Below, piece by piece: positions 1-11,900 of a stretch of 64,000 bases of DNA. Both the position numbers and the translations under genes were made by a program. The notes under the pieces are model-generated. The model saw only the letters and a list, made by a program, of their open reading frames with translations. It was not told where the DNA came from and did no database searches. Source of the DNA: Carposina sasakii (taxonomy: Eukaryota; Arthropoda; Insecta; Lepidoptera; Carposinidae); contig CP053154.1 of assembly GCA_014607495.2 (NCBI GenBank), positions 7,688,001 through 7,752,000 of the forward strand, in the 5' to 3' direction. Numbering within the stretch: position 1 is the first letter of the stretch; the number at the start of each line of letters is the position of its first letter.

Positions 1-144
1 GTCAAAACATTCAGTTTATCAAAAGTCACTGAACAATATAAAATTCTTGTCTTGGTTATCTAGTGTCAATCACGACTATGTCCAAAAATAACTTGACATC
101 GTAAATGACAAAAGTAACTGTACATTACTTTGTTTTTTTTTTGG

Positions 145-425
145 GGTTTAACGCGAATACAGCTCTGGCACCCCGCAGTCAGCGATCAGCAGCAGTGTGC
201 ATAGCACATCCATTAGATTGCCCACTTTTGGAGGTCCAATGCTGATACAGCTCCGGCGCTGTCAGGTATCAGCAGGAGCGTACACAGCACATTCATTAGA
301 CTGCACACTCTTGCATACTTTTGCAGGTTCAATGCGGATACAGCTCCGACGTCGTCAGCTGTCTATTATACTATAGCAGAGTGCCCCCTCTTGCACACAT
401 TTTTAGGTCTAACGCAGATAGGCGC
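145..425. repeat. Degenerate tandem repeat, about 85-90 bp unit, just over 3 copies
   Basis: Each unit repeats the same landmarks in order: an ACGCGAATACAGCTC-like start, a CGTCAG or CGCAGTCAG stretch, CAGCA, an AGCACATTCATTAGA-like block, then CTCTTGCACACTTTTGCAGG-like DNA. Copies start near 150, 238, 333 and 410 and differ at many sites, so the array is old. No open frame runs through it. It lies downstream of the ADD1 3' end and nothing indicates a function. Confidence 0.7.
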
Positions 426-429
426 AACA

Positions 430-2930
430 CCTAATAGTATGTATCACGGACAGTAAAATTAAAACCTTTGTATATTGTTTATCCGACCTCCATGGCATTG
501 CTGTCAAACATAAAAAAGCTTATGACAATGTTATTCTCTTTGAACTGAACATCAAATCAATTGTAAATGCCAAAATAAAATACCTTACATATACAATCTT
601 TCTTTCTTGTCATATTTCGTAGTAAAGAAAGAGAAAACATTTCATTTTGATTAGGGACTTTTGAGATAAAAGATGGTATGCTATTTTTGTAAAAAATTTG
701 TTCAGAGACTTTAGAGACAAAGAATGTTAAGCTTTTTTGACTATAATTTTGTTTAGCGACTTTTGAAAAGTGATGGTCACCTACTTATGGCCTTTTAAGA
801 TATATTCATTCAATTCTGGCGCCTATCTTGTTAAGCGATTTATGTGTTATGTTATGAGTGTTCAGTGATTTTGAAAATCTGAATGTGTTCAGCGACTTTT
901 GATGCTGACTGTACTTATTAATTGACTGCAAAAATCATAGACAGGTCAACCAAGATTTTGTAAATTTCAGAAACTCATTTGCTGGAGTCACGGCTTTATC
1001 TCCACTCGAGATTTAGGTTAGAATGTTGTATAGGAGCCCATAATTTTTGGCATTGTTGTTTATAAACATAACAAAATATTTAACGTTAAACCCATCAAAA
1101 TTAGACACATACATATATATCGTGTAACATATATTTCTCACTTAAACATATAGAAAGGCTCTTATAAACTTAGAACTCACTATTTACATTACAAGTTACA
1201 TTCTTAGTTTTAAGAATACGCTACAGTATATAAAAGTGTACTTATAGTTCAGTAGCCAAAAGTAAATAAGTAATATTTTTCGAAGACATAAACTAGAAAA
1301 AAAATTAACACAGATCAAAATAGTACCTATGGCTTATAAGTCTAATTAATTAAGAATTGTATTCTATACCAATTATACAATGTCAACATTGTAACAAAAC
1401 AACTCACATACATTATTTTACATCATAATAAATGCGATAATTTCGCCATAAATCCTTTGTACAGCACTACGTGGCTATGTATTCATATGAGAGACGTGAA
1501 ATAAGAAGCCTAAACCAAAGTAAACAATGAAAAAAAATGGTTTGGTAGGAAGTGGATCAAATTTTCATGATCTAGTGTAATTTGACGAATATTCGCCAAT
1601 ACTCGTAAATTAAATATATTTGAAAATAGGGAGATCTAATACTAAAAGTATTGGTACCGTTTTCTTGATGTAAGAAGTATAATTCCGAAAAAAATTAATA
1701 GTACATTTTCTAGAAGGTAAGTACTTAGTTTAATACCACCCAACAAATATGTACTTATTAGAATATTTCAAACTTGTTTTCCAGCAGCAGAGCAAATTTT
1801 TTCGCAATGCGTAGCAACCCGAGTAAGTGGTCTTACAAATAAATATTCAATGTCACATATAAAAAATATCAAACAGTGTCAAGCAACTTTTTTGAAGAAA
1901 AATAAAACCCAAGTAAAAATTCTACTGTTGTAAAAATAAAACACATGAAAATATGTAGTAACATATACCATAGATAAATGGCTTTAGTTCTCCTTACCTT
2001 CTCATTGTTCAAAATTGACATTATGATTCTCGTGTAAGCTACACTTTTCTTTGAGAATAAAAAAACACTTTTTTTAATTATTATTTTTCAATATTAATAA
2101 TTATTATTTAATATTAAACTAACATGTATATAAGTAATATACATATATGTAGTATTTACTGTAGTGTCTTGTGTAAAACAAAATAAGAATAAAATCAATG
2201 ACAACATTCAAAATCATAAGTTATGCCATGTAGATTATTATTTCACTCGCCCTTCAGTGCAGTCTCAATTTTAAGGGCAAATAAAACCTATGATAATGGT
2301 TAAAACAACAATTTACATAAAAGAGGGTGCTGTTTTAAAAAATATCACCTGAATGCATGCAGCTTATTGCATATTCACAACTCATCTCATCTGATCTGGG
2401 AGGTGTCAGACTGAACAAGAAGAAAAGTATTTTTTACTGTACCTACTGAGTGACACCGGACATGCATAGGTATAAGTTTATTACAAAAACTGTAAATTGT
2501 AACCGATATTAAACAAAACTGAAAGAACCATCTTTAGGTACCAATACCTTTAGTCATACTTAACTTTTTATTCAAAAAAGTTATACATTTATAACTTGTA
2601 TTAGCTATTGGGAAATAGTAGGTGTAGGTATGTATTTGCTTATGAAATATCCTAATGTTTTCGCCCACCACATGGTACCATACCCAGACAAAGTTACAAA
2701 TATGATAAAATGTGTATCTAATATTTTTGAAACATTACATGATGAAGCCGTGAGTACACTTACGGATTGCAAATACTGTATGATGAATTTGGTAATGGGA
2801 CAAAGTCACTACACCTGCGGTTAGTATGCCATCACATGTTACTTTTCATCTCTGACACAATCCTAACACATTTACGATAAGCTACCGTGTAGTGAGCAAA
2901 GATCTACAAATTCTACGATAAACAAAATAT
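430..2930. other. Intergenic AT-rich stretch with no gene recognised
   Basis: No coding region with recognisable protein sequence is visible on either strand. Between about 640 and 905 a phrase like GCGACTTTTGA recurs roughly every 60 bp with heavy drift, which suggests a decayed minisatellite. A 64-codon plus-strand open frame at 2630-2824 has no recognisable motif and is probably chance. The right end should contain the 3' end of the minus-strand ADD1 transcript. Confidence 0.5.
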
Positions 2931-2939
2931 AATTCGAAT

Positions 2940-2945
2940 TTTATT
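2940..2945 (-). terminator. AATAAA poly(A) signal close behind the ADD1 stop codon
   Basis: A canonical AATAAA on the minus strand begins 7 bases after the TAG stop at 2953-2955. If used, the 3' UTR would be only about 20-40 nt. Longer transcripts that end further left cannot be excluded. Confidence 0.45.
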
Positions 2946-2952
2946 AGCATCA

Positions 2953-5900
2953 CTATTTTTCTTCTAAATTTTCTTCACAACTTTGCGCTTTGTCCACATT
3001 ATCACTATCACCATCATCTTTTAATAATGAGTCTATCATATCTGTGCTCATTTCAGTATCTAATGTTTTTTCATCAATTCCTTCTTCATCATCTAGCAGT
3101 GTTTTCTCTTCATCAATTTTATCTTTATAAGTGTCTTTTGTTACTTCTAACGTACCGCCATTCACTTCATTTTTTATTACGTTATCTCCACATTCCTTAT
3201 TGGTTTCATCGCAATTCAATATATTTTCTTGAGATATTGTACTTCCTTTACATTCCATTTCAGTTTCTACACAATCCTCTTTAGAGTTTTCACTGTCAAC
3301 TTCGTCCACTTTGTCGTCATGATCAGTGTTATTAGAAATCACTTGAGATTCACCACAATCCATTTTAGTTTCATCGGGATCAATTTTTGTTTCATCTGAT
3401 TCTACTTTATTATCTGTAGTTTTTTCAGAATCGTTTTTTATTTTGGGCTCTGAATCATTGTCTGTGTCACTATCTTCCCTTTTGTTATTATCATCCATAT
3501 TATTGTGTACCATACTAGTACTAGTTTCATCTAAGTTATTTTGTTTATCCTTACCATCAACTACACTGTTATTTTCTCTATTTAAAGTAGAAATATCATG
3601 GATTTCTAATAAGTCTAAATCATTATTTTTTTCTCCACTATCGTTAGGTTCACTTCCTACACCTGTTAAATCAACCTCTTGGCTTTCATTATCTTTAGTA
3701 AATGAATCCTTAGAATTTTCGTCTATAAATATGGGGTCATCGTTGACTTCAGGTAATATTTCGACATCATCGTCATCCTCATCATTATCATCTTCGTCGT
3801 CGTCGTCGCAAACATAACTGCGTTCGCCTCGTTTCTTGGCAAGATATTTCTTGAAACCTATGTTCAGATTCTCTCTTACTTCACCAAACCTTTTCGAAGC
3901 CGTAGTTAGTAATCTTTCCAGTGTTTTGTGAAGGTTTTGCATTTCTGATATACTACGGGTACGTAAAAACATAGTATTAGCTTCTTTCTTCAGTTTTGCT
4001 AACCGACCAAGAGAGTATTCCAAAGTATCATATGCGTCAATTAGGTTGTACCTATACCACTCGACAGGTACATTCATATCACAATCTCTATTACTCTTTT
4101 CACTAACTTTAGATTTCTTACTTGTGTTTGGCGTATCAGGCTTAGGAATTTGGGTAACCCGGGTAATCTTATTTCGACTATTTTTAAGGATCAATGGAGA
4201 CTTAATTTTCGTAGACATAACTGCACTTAATTTAGCAGCATACGTAGCGCCTTTTGCCTGACCTTTGCATGCACCTGTATCGGTAACTGCAACAATGGTG
4301 GCTGAATACCCACCAGGCATACTAGGATTTGGATTTATAGCAAATATACGACCATCGGGAAGACGGTACATTTTGTTCGCAGACAGTGTTTGAGGATCAA
4401 CACGAAATTTAAGTCCCCCAGTTGCTGCATTTACTGTTACGTCATTTTCTGTCATCTGCACAATATTATCTAACGCATCTAGATTAGCGATAGGGGTTAG
4501 TGGCGGAGGATTTGATTTCGCAGCAACCAAAGGCGCTGGAGTTATACACTGCACGTCGTCGTCAGTGTTATCTTCGGTAACCTGTTAAAAATAAGTAATA
4601 TATATATTAATGTGATTCATACTCTCTAAAATTCTTTTTATTATTTTTTATTCTCGGTAGGTTCGTACCTCGCACAGTGGTTCCAAAGGAAAATCTGGCG
4701 TACACACAACATCGTCGTCATTCATAGTACTGTTGGCCATTCTTCCTACATTTGCCATGTCCAATCCCTGTAACAATTTGAAAATTCGGATAACATTGAT
4801 TTAAATTGAAAAAAAAAATGAAAATAAAGGAAAATTTAGTAACTGACTTAATCTTATGATGTATAGCTTATAAAAAAAAATAAGAACAAAAAAAGAAAAA
4901 TTTATGAATATTTACCTGAGTTAAGCTATCCAGTGAAAGGTTTATATTATCAGTTGCTATGTTTTGGAATGAATAACCATTGAATAGATTTGACATACTA
5001 GGCACTGGCATGATAGTCTGTTTTGGCCTTATACGTGGGAAAGACATTGGAGATCTTTTTTCTGGTTGAAATACTCTAGGAGCATAACCTGGATTGAAAG
5101 TGGTGCAGGCACTTGGAAGAACCTAAAAAAAAAAAATGTAATAAATAACCACTTGTACACGAACGAAACACTAAAACTTTGCACATCTAATTATAATTTA
5201 TACTAGCAGCCGCCCACGACTGTCCGCGTGAGAGAACATAACATTGCACCAGGTGCGAAGCCGGGGCGGGTCCCTATATGTCATACATTGTTTTTGCGAA
5301 ACTTTTACCGCTTTTGAAGCGCCGTAAAATACTAGTAAAATTGTACAGTACAATAGGGAATATGTACGTGATTCAAATATTTTTATACAGGGTGTTTGTG
5401 ACAGCCAGGCAAATATTGATATGGTGACTTCAGACCATGATTCTGAGATGAAAACAAGTAAAAATTTATACTTCTACTTATAATCTTTTTTCCTTTTTTC
5501 ATGTTTTAATTTGATTGCGTTTTTATATAACAAAATAATTATTAAAACGTGTATGAAATAGGTGGGAATTTAAAATTACTTGAAATGCAACACTATTGGT
5601 CAGAATAATCATGAATGAAATGTGACATCACAATCTGTGTCTACCCTACCAAACAATGTTTGAATGTTTGATATTTCTCTTGTCAAATCAGTCAAACTGT
5701 AATATAGGTATAGTCTGTGCCCTCAACCGAGCTGACTATTGAAAAATTGAATATCTTGCTATCAGTCGAATAAACGCCATCTATTTATCTGGGGAATGAA
5801 AAATCAGCCCTTATTGTACTCTCTGTGTTACTAGCGATTTTTCATTCCTCAGGTAAAGGTTAGAATAGCTATCTAATGGAAAAAGTTATTAGGCTGTTTA

Positions 5901-8900
5901 TCTGTCTGGTCATCAATCACATATTTTTCTTTCATCATTTATTATATGGGATAACTATCTCTTTTGTTTTAACACTGGCAATTCAAGATTCAGAGAGGTG
6001 AAATAAATGATGAGGTGAAATAAATGATATATTGCATGCTCAAGCGTTTAATAAGGACAGGCCATAGGGACAGTTAGTTAATAGTTTCATTGTTAGTTAA
6101 TACGGTAAACGTCACTACTCTAAAATTATACAAAAACCAAAATTCGAGAGACTTATTTTTCTGGCCGTCACACTTGACAAAATTTCCAGTTAAACTTAAA
6201 ATTATATTAAAGCTAATTGTATCTCAGGCGTCAGGCTATTCTCACAACCAATTAAGAGGAAAATGTGGAAAAACATTCAAAACTGCGTAAACGGTTCAAG
6301 TTTCGAAAGAGACTTATTTTACTAGGGTTTCCAGAACTTTAGAAGAAAAATTAAATAGTAAGACGTTGAATAGTCGAAGTCGATATGAAAATACCGTCTT
6401 AGGAAAAATCAAATAAAAGACTGTTAAGTTACTGTATAAATTGTTTGAATTGACAAAATTTCATATTACAGTTCATTGTAACTCTAATGAAGAATAAGTG
6501 CTGTTGAATTGAATGAACACTATTGAAGAAAATAAAATATTTTGTAATAATGGAACATAAGAACTGAACAGCCAGGATCCATTGAAATGTTAGATTGGTT
6601 GTAGGATAATGGATCCCAACTGTTCAGTTGTAATGTTCCATTATTAGAAAATATTTTATATTCTTCAATAGTATTTATTCAATAATATATCATAGAATTC
6701 TAGACCACCGGGCATACGAGTGCTTGATTTTTTCTTTTCAGTTTTTTTCATAATGTACATAGTTTGTTTTTTTTACCCGACTGCGCAACGCGAAAGAGTA
6801 GAATTGTGTTTAACAGCCTATGTATGTATGCATGTATGTTTGTATGTTCCTTTGAAGCACTACACAGACCAAACGCCTCGGCCGATTTTTATGATTCATA
6901 CGTCAATCGATTCCTCTTAGTCCGGCGAGTGTCACTAAAGACATGACGATAGTGAAAATCCAATATGGCGATTACTGGACGCCATTTTGTGAAAATGAAT
7001 AAATTAAAGTCGACAAACTATATCGAGTGGAGCAGAGGCGGCTGCTGACATTTTTAGATGGGTGTTCACTCCCTTAACGAATGGGATGGTGCAAGTTCAA
7101 CCGTACACTTATAAAAATTCAGATGACCTAATGAAATACATTGAAGACAACCATATCGCGTTCTAACTCGGACTAAGCGATCTCAAGTGGCCGCATACGC
7201 CAATTAAAGTGAGCGGCGCTCCAGATAAGGCTAATTTTTCATACGAAATCTTCTGTTTCACGCGCCGTCCTATGTCGGTATTTCCCTTTCGCACTCATTG
7301 AATACAGTACTAGGAATCGTACCAAATTTCGTTTCATTGGAGCGCTAGAGCTCCACTCGATACATAAGATTACAACTTACTTGAGACGAACGCGTAGATA
7401 CTATTGTATAAACATAGTAGAATTGAAAGATAATTATAAATATAGAGAAATGTAGATTGCCGATGTAATCATCGTGGGAGTGCACCGCACCAGCGCTCCT
7501 TAGGACGAGCCGCCAGTGGAGTAGAGTATCGTTGAATAGGTAATTAAAAAATCATTATTAGGTTTCTCTCAACATTTTTCGATTCGACTAACCGTTCAGG
7601 ATCCATATCGATTGAAAGTTGCGTAACAACCATTCTCACATATAAGTTTTTAGACGAAAACTTCTTGCTGCTGAGCAGGTTGAGCATGTTTCTTGAAGCG
7701 TATCTATTAGTAGCTAGGTACTCATAACAAAAATGTATAAAATAAAAAAACATAATTTTAAAAAATTCAAACACCTATACTCGATATAGTTTGTCGACTT
7801 TAATTTTTTTCATTTTCACTAAATCGCGTCCAGTAGTCGCCATATTGGATTTTCACCAACGTCATATCTTTAGTGACACTCGCCGGACTAAGAGGCTTCG
7901 TTTGACGTATGAATCATAAAAATCGGCCGAGGCGTTTAGTCTGTGTAGTGCTTCAAAGGAACATACAAACATACATAGGCTGTTAAACACAATACCACTC
8001 CTTTGCGTCGCGCAGTCGGGTAAAAAGAGGTTCCTCTTAAATTACTAACAAAAATTTTAGGTTTCTCAGGTTCAATCTATCAATTCTATATCTATTCTTC
8101 TATTCTATCTATATATACATTATATACATATAATAAAATTGTAACGGATCGATGTTTGTGCACGCTAATCTCAGAAACGGCTGAACCGATTTCAGTAATA
8201 TATTGTGACAGGTCCAACTTAACATATACTTAGGCTACTTTTTATCCCGGATAATTTCGACATTTTGTTTTTTCTGCAGTCCACGCGGGCGGAATCGCGG
8301 GGGTCCACTAGTTACTAGTAAATATATAAACATAAATTAATTACATATCGAAAATAAAAAAAACCGACGACAATGCTGGGTTTTTTTCTTTCTTGGCACG
8401 CAAATGAACATTCACACCTTTACTTTTATAATAGATTTTACTTTTAACTCGAACAGCTTTATCAATAAATATTTTGTTCTCGGTGGATAATGAAGCACAT
8501 CAATATAATCAATTTGTGATAATTCAGTTTGCATTGGATTGCTCACACTTTGTTTAACAGATGGTGCTGACAAATCATTTTCAGTTATTTCCGAATGTCT
8601 TCGCTTTTTACAATGTTGGGTCTCCAGTTGTGATTGAGTATTTTGTACTAGCCGACTGTTTTGCCACAGAAATTTGTGAGGAAAGATGCCTCTCTTCAAT
8701 CGTAATATAGTATTATAATTTTCTTGCAAATTCATTATTTTATACTGCATATAATTTTCTGTGTCCGCTTCTAACTGAAAACAGGAATTTAAATTTGAAA
8801 CAACAAGGTACATACATAGTCTAAAAGAATTTATATTATAGTCAGATTTTTAATTATGTAGAGTAAAATGACAGCTACAATTGACTTTGTTTCTTTTTAA

Positions 8901-11900
8901 TGTTGTTAGCGCAGTGTAATTAGTGTTGTAATATTTTATTGGGAGCGATTAATTGAATCGCGATATTATTTTCGATATTGTAATTTCACTCATTAATCTA
9001 TCTAGACATATACAAACAATCTTAATGTCTAAAACAGCTTTTTTATTTAATGAAATTAACAATAAAACACAAAAATCGATAAAATATACTTTGAAATATA
9101 GCTTTTTTTTATCCAACACATTTTTAGCCTCATCGATTTGGTACGTTTAGTTCGGAATTCAGACATTAGCCGACCTCTGAATATTAACTATAACAAAAAT
9201 ATAGCTACATGAAATTAATCGAAAAGATCAATCGATAATTTCGAGTAATTTTGGAGTAACACTATTTTTTTATTTCGCTAAAGTGGTAACCCTCCAAATG
9301 TCATTTTACTCTACATAATTAAAAATCGTAGTATAGTTTCAATATTCTGGCACCCCAAGATGATGAATATACTTAGAAAGTTGACGGCCCTACGACGCCA
9401 TAGGTCCTGGGTTCGAATCCCGGTAGGTGCAAACATTGATATGCTGAATATCGATGTTTGTTTCCGAGTCATGGATGTTTCTTAACTTATCTATGTAATT
9501 ATATACCGTTGCCTAGTACCCACGAGACAAGACCTTAGGGATCTTAGTGTGGGACTAGGTTAATGTTTTGTGAAGTGTGTGAATATTTATTATTTATTTA
9601 TATTAGTTTCAAGTCATAGAATAGTGCACTAGAAAGTCCTGGGATCAATTTTATTACACTTAGAGATGACCATCAGGGCACTTTCAAAGATTAGCAACAA
9701 ATTATGAATCTACTTTAAAGTGAAATAAATACTTACGTCGAAGTGGTCTTCGCAACAATATAAAGCGGCTGTCGGAGATATCGTTTCTCTTTTTATGATT
9801 TTACACCACTCTTCTCTTATTTTCTCACCTCTCGGTATAAGAAAAAACACCTTATTTGGTGCATTTTTACTTGTGTTATTACACACGGGCACAATACAGT
9901 ACCGATAAGATCCTTTCATCGGTTCATTGTCCTGTTGCATTATAAGTAATTTAAGTGCGTAGGTAGAAAAAATGTTAAATATTAATACGAAAAAAAATCC
10001 TTTATAATATTCGCACAGAACACTATACATATATATTTTAATAAATCTTGATATATAAAAATCTTCTGTTCGTGTGTTTGTAATAGATTTCCCTCTAAAC
10101 GGCTCAACCTATTTTGATGAAATTTTGTGTGTGTGTTCAAGTGAGTACGAGAATGGTTTAGACTTACGATTTGGTCAACGACATTTTGTTTTCTCTGCAG
10201 ACCACGCGGACGGAATCTAAAAATATTATTTAGTTGACCGAATTGTGAAGCTAAACCATCCTCGAACCAACTTAAATACACACAAAATTTCATCAAAATT
10301 GGTCCGGCCGTTTAGAAGGAGTGCGATTAAAACCACACGATTAAACTGCGGTGCACCACAAAAATATACGAAAAGAAGAAATAATTACTTTTATTTATAT
10401 TCTTGCGTTTGTTGTTTATGTTATTGTTTGTGTGTGAACGAGGATGGTTTTTTTACATGGGATCCGGCAGACTGCGCAATTCTCGTGAACCCACACGCAG
10501 TCGCTGTGTTCAATCACAAACACACTAACGATTGTTGTTGATATTCATCCGGCAACTGCGCTGTAGTCGCTGTGTCGATATACAAGGATAATAGTTTAGT
10601 ACGCCCGGTTCACCGGTTGTTACGGAAATGCCTGTTCGTGTGGTAATTAGCTAAACGATTTTGATTATTTTTTAGTGAGTACTCAAGTGTTCGAAAATGG
10701 TTTATCTCGTCAATTAGACAAAAACATTGTCTAATGTTTTTATTACGGTCCTTTTACACTTATTTCAGAAAGTTTGCATTTATATATTATTATTATAAAT
10801 AAATCTAGACCACCGGACATCTAGTGCTTGTTTTTCTTCAGTTTTTTTTATAATCACGTTTGTTAACTTAAATTTAAATACATAATGTGGATTCCGGCAG
10901 TCACACCTTCTAAACGGTCCCCACCTCCAACAGATTTGAAATAAGTGTCATTTGAAGCACTAGTAGGATAGACATTTTTTATTATGTACTTCAAAACGTG
11001 GGGTTTATTGTTTGTGTGTGCATAAAATAATTATTCTAATAAGTACAGGAAACCGATTTGGGGTCGAGACATCGAGTTCCTGCGTCTCCTACCCCTCCCC
11101 TGCCTCCCTCAACCCTGGTTTAGTCGCATTACTCGTTTGATTACGCACGTGGTTACAATCGGCTTGTTTACGACGCACAACGACCCGGTACCGGACTGTG
11201 AGAAACTTTGTGATTGACCTTGGCATACTTTGATGAACATTTTTTTGAACGATGTGTTATGTGTCCGTTAAGGCAGAGAAGCTTGGACTGCCACAAAGTT
11301 CACCAGCGGTGGCTGAAATAACTAATAGAGGTTAGTAAAATGTTATTTTTTTCTTTGTCGCTTACGATGTTACAATAACCGTAGGGTGTGCATTATAATT
11401 AAGAAAGTAAATTCTGTGTCTAAGCAATTCTCGTTATTTTCAATAAACATGGCTATCACAGATTGGCAAAGAGAACAATGATGTCAATCACAAGACCTTC
11501 CGAAAAATGTTGTTGTTTCATCCAGCTGAAGGCGCCCAACCAAAAAATCTTCGTCTGAGTATGTAAGGCTCCTAATTCTTCGCGAACCTGTTTATATAGC
11601 TGCAGAAATCTGGATTAGGCGAATCCCCGCGTCTATAAGAGTTCGCCATTTGTAATACAGCTTATATTTTCCACCTAACACACTGTGTCAAGAATTTGTC
11701 CAATATTATTTGGGAGAACTGGATAATTAAACGTGACGAATTATCAACGCTGTTGTCGGACATGACAACAATGTTAGAGAACCTTGGATTATGCCCATGA
11801 GTATTTTTGGATCCTATTGGCAATTTAATAGACTATTGCTTAGCTGACATAGTTCTTGGGGCCTATATGCGAAATTAAGGTGTGAAAGCAATGATTAGCA

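Noticed and set aside
2630..2824. 64-codon plus-strand open frame (MYLLMKYPNVFAHHM...)
   Set aside because: No recognisable domain, splice context or promoter; chance frame downstream of ADD1.
3027..4261. Plus-strand open frames opposite ADD1 exon 9
   Set aside because: Antisense shadows of the Asp/Glu/Ser-rich coding exon; leucine- and serine-rich only because of the opposite strand's composition.
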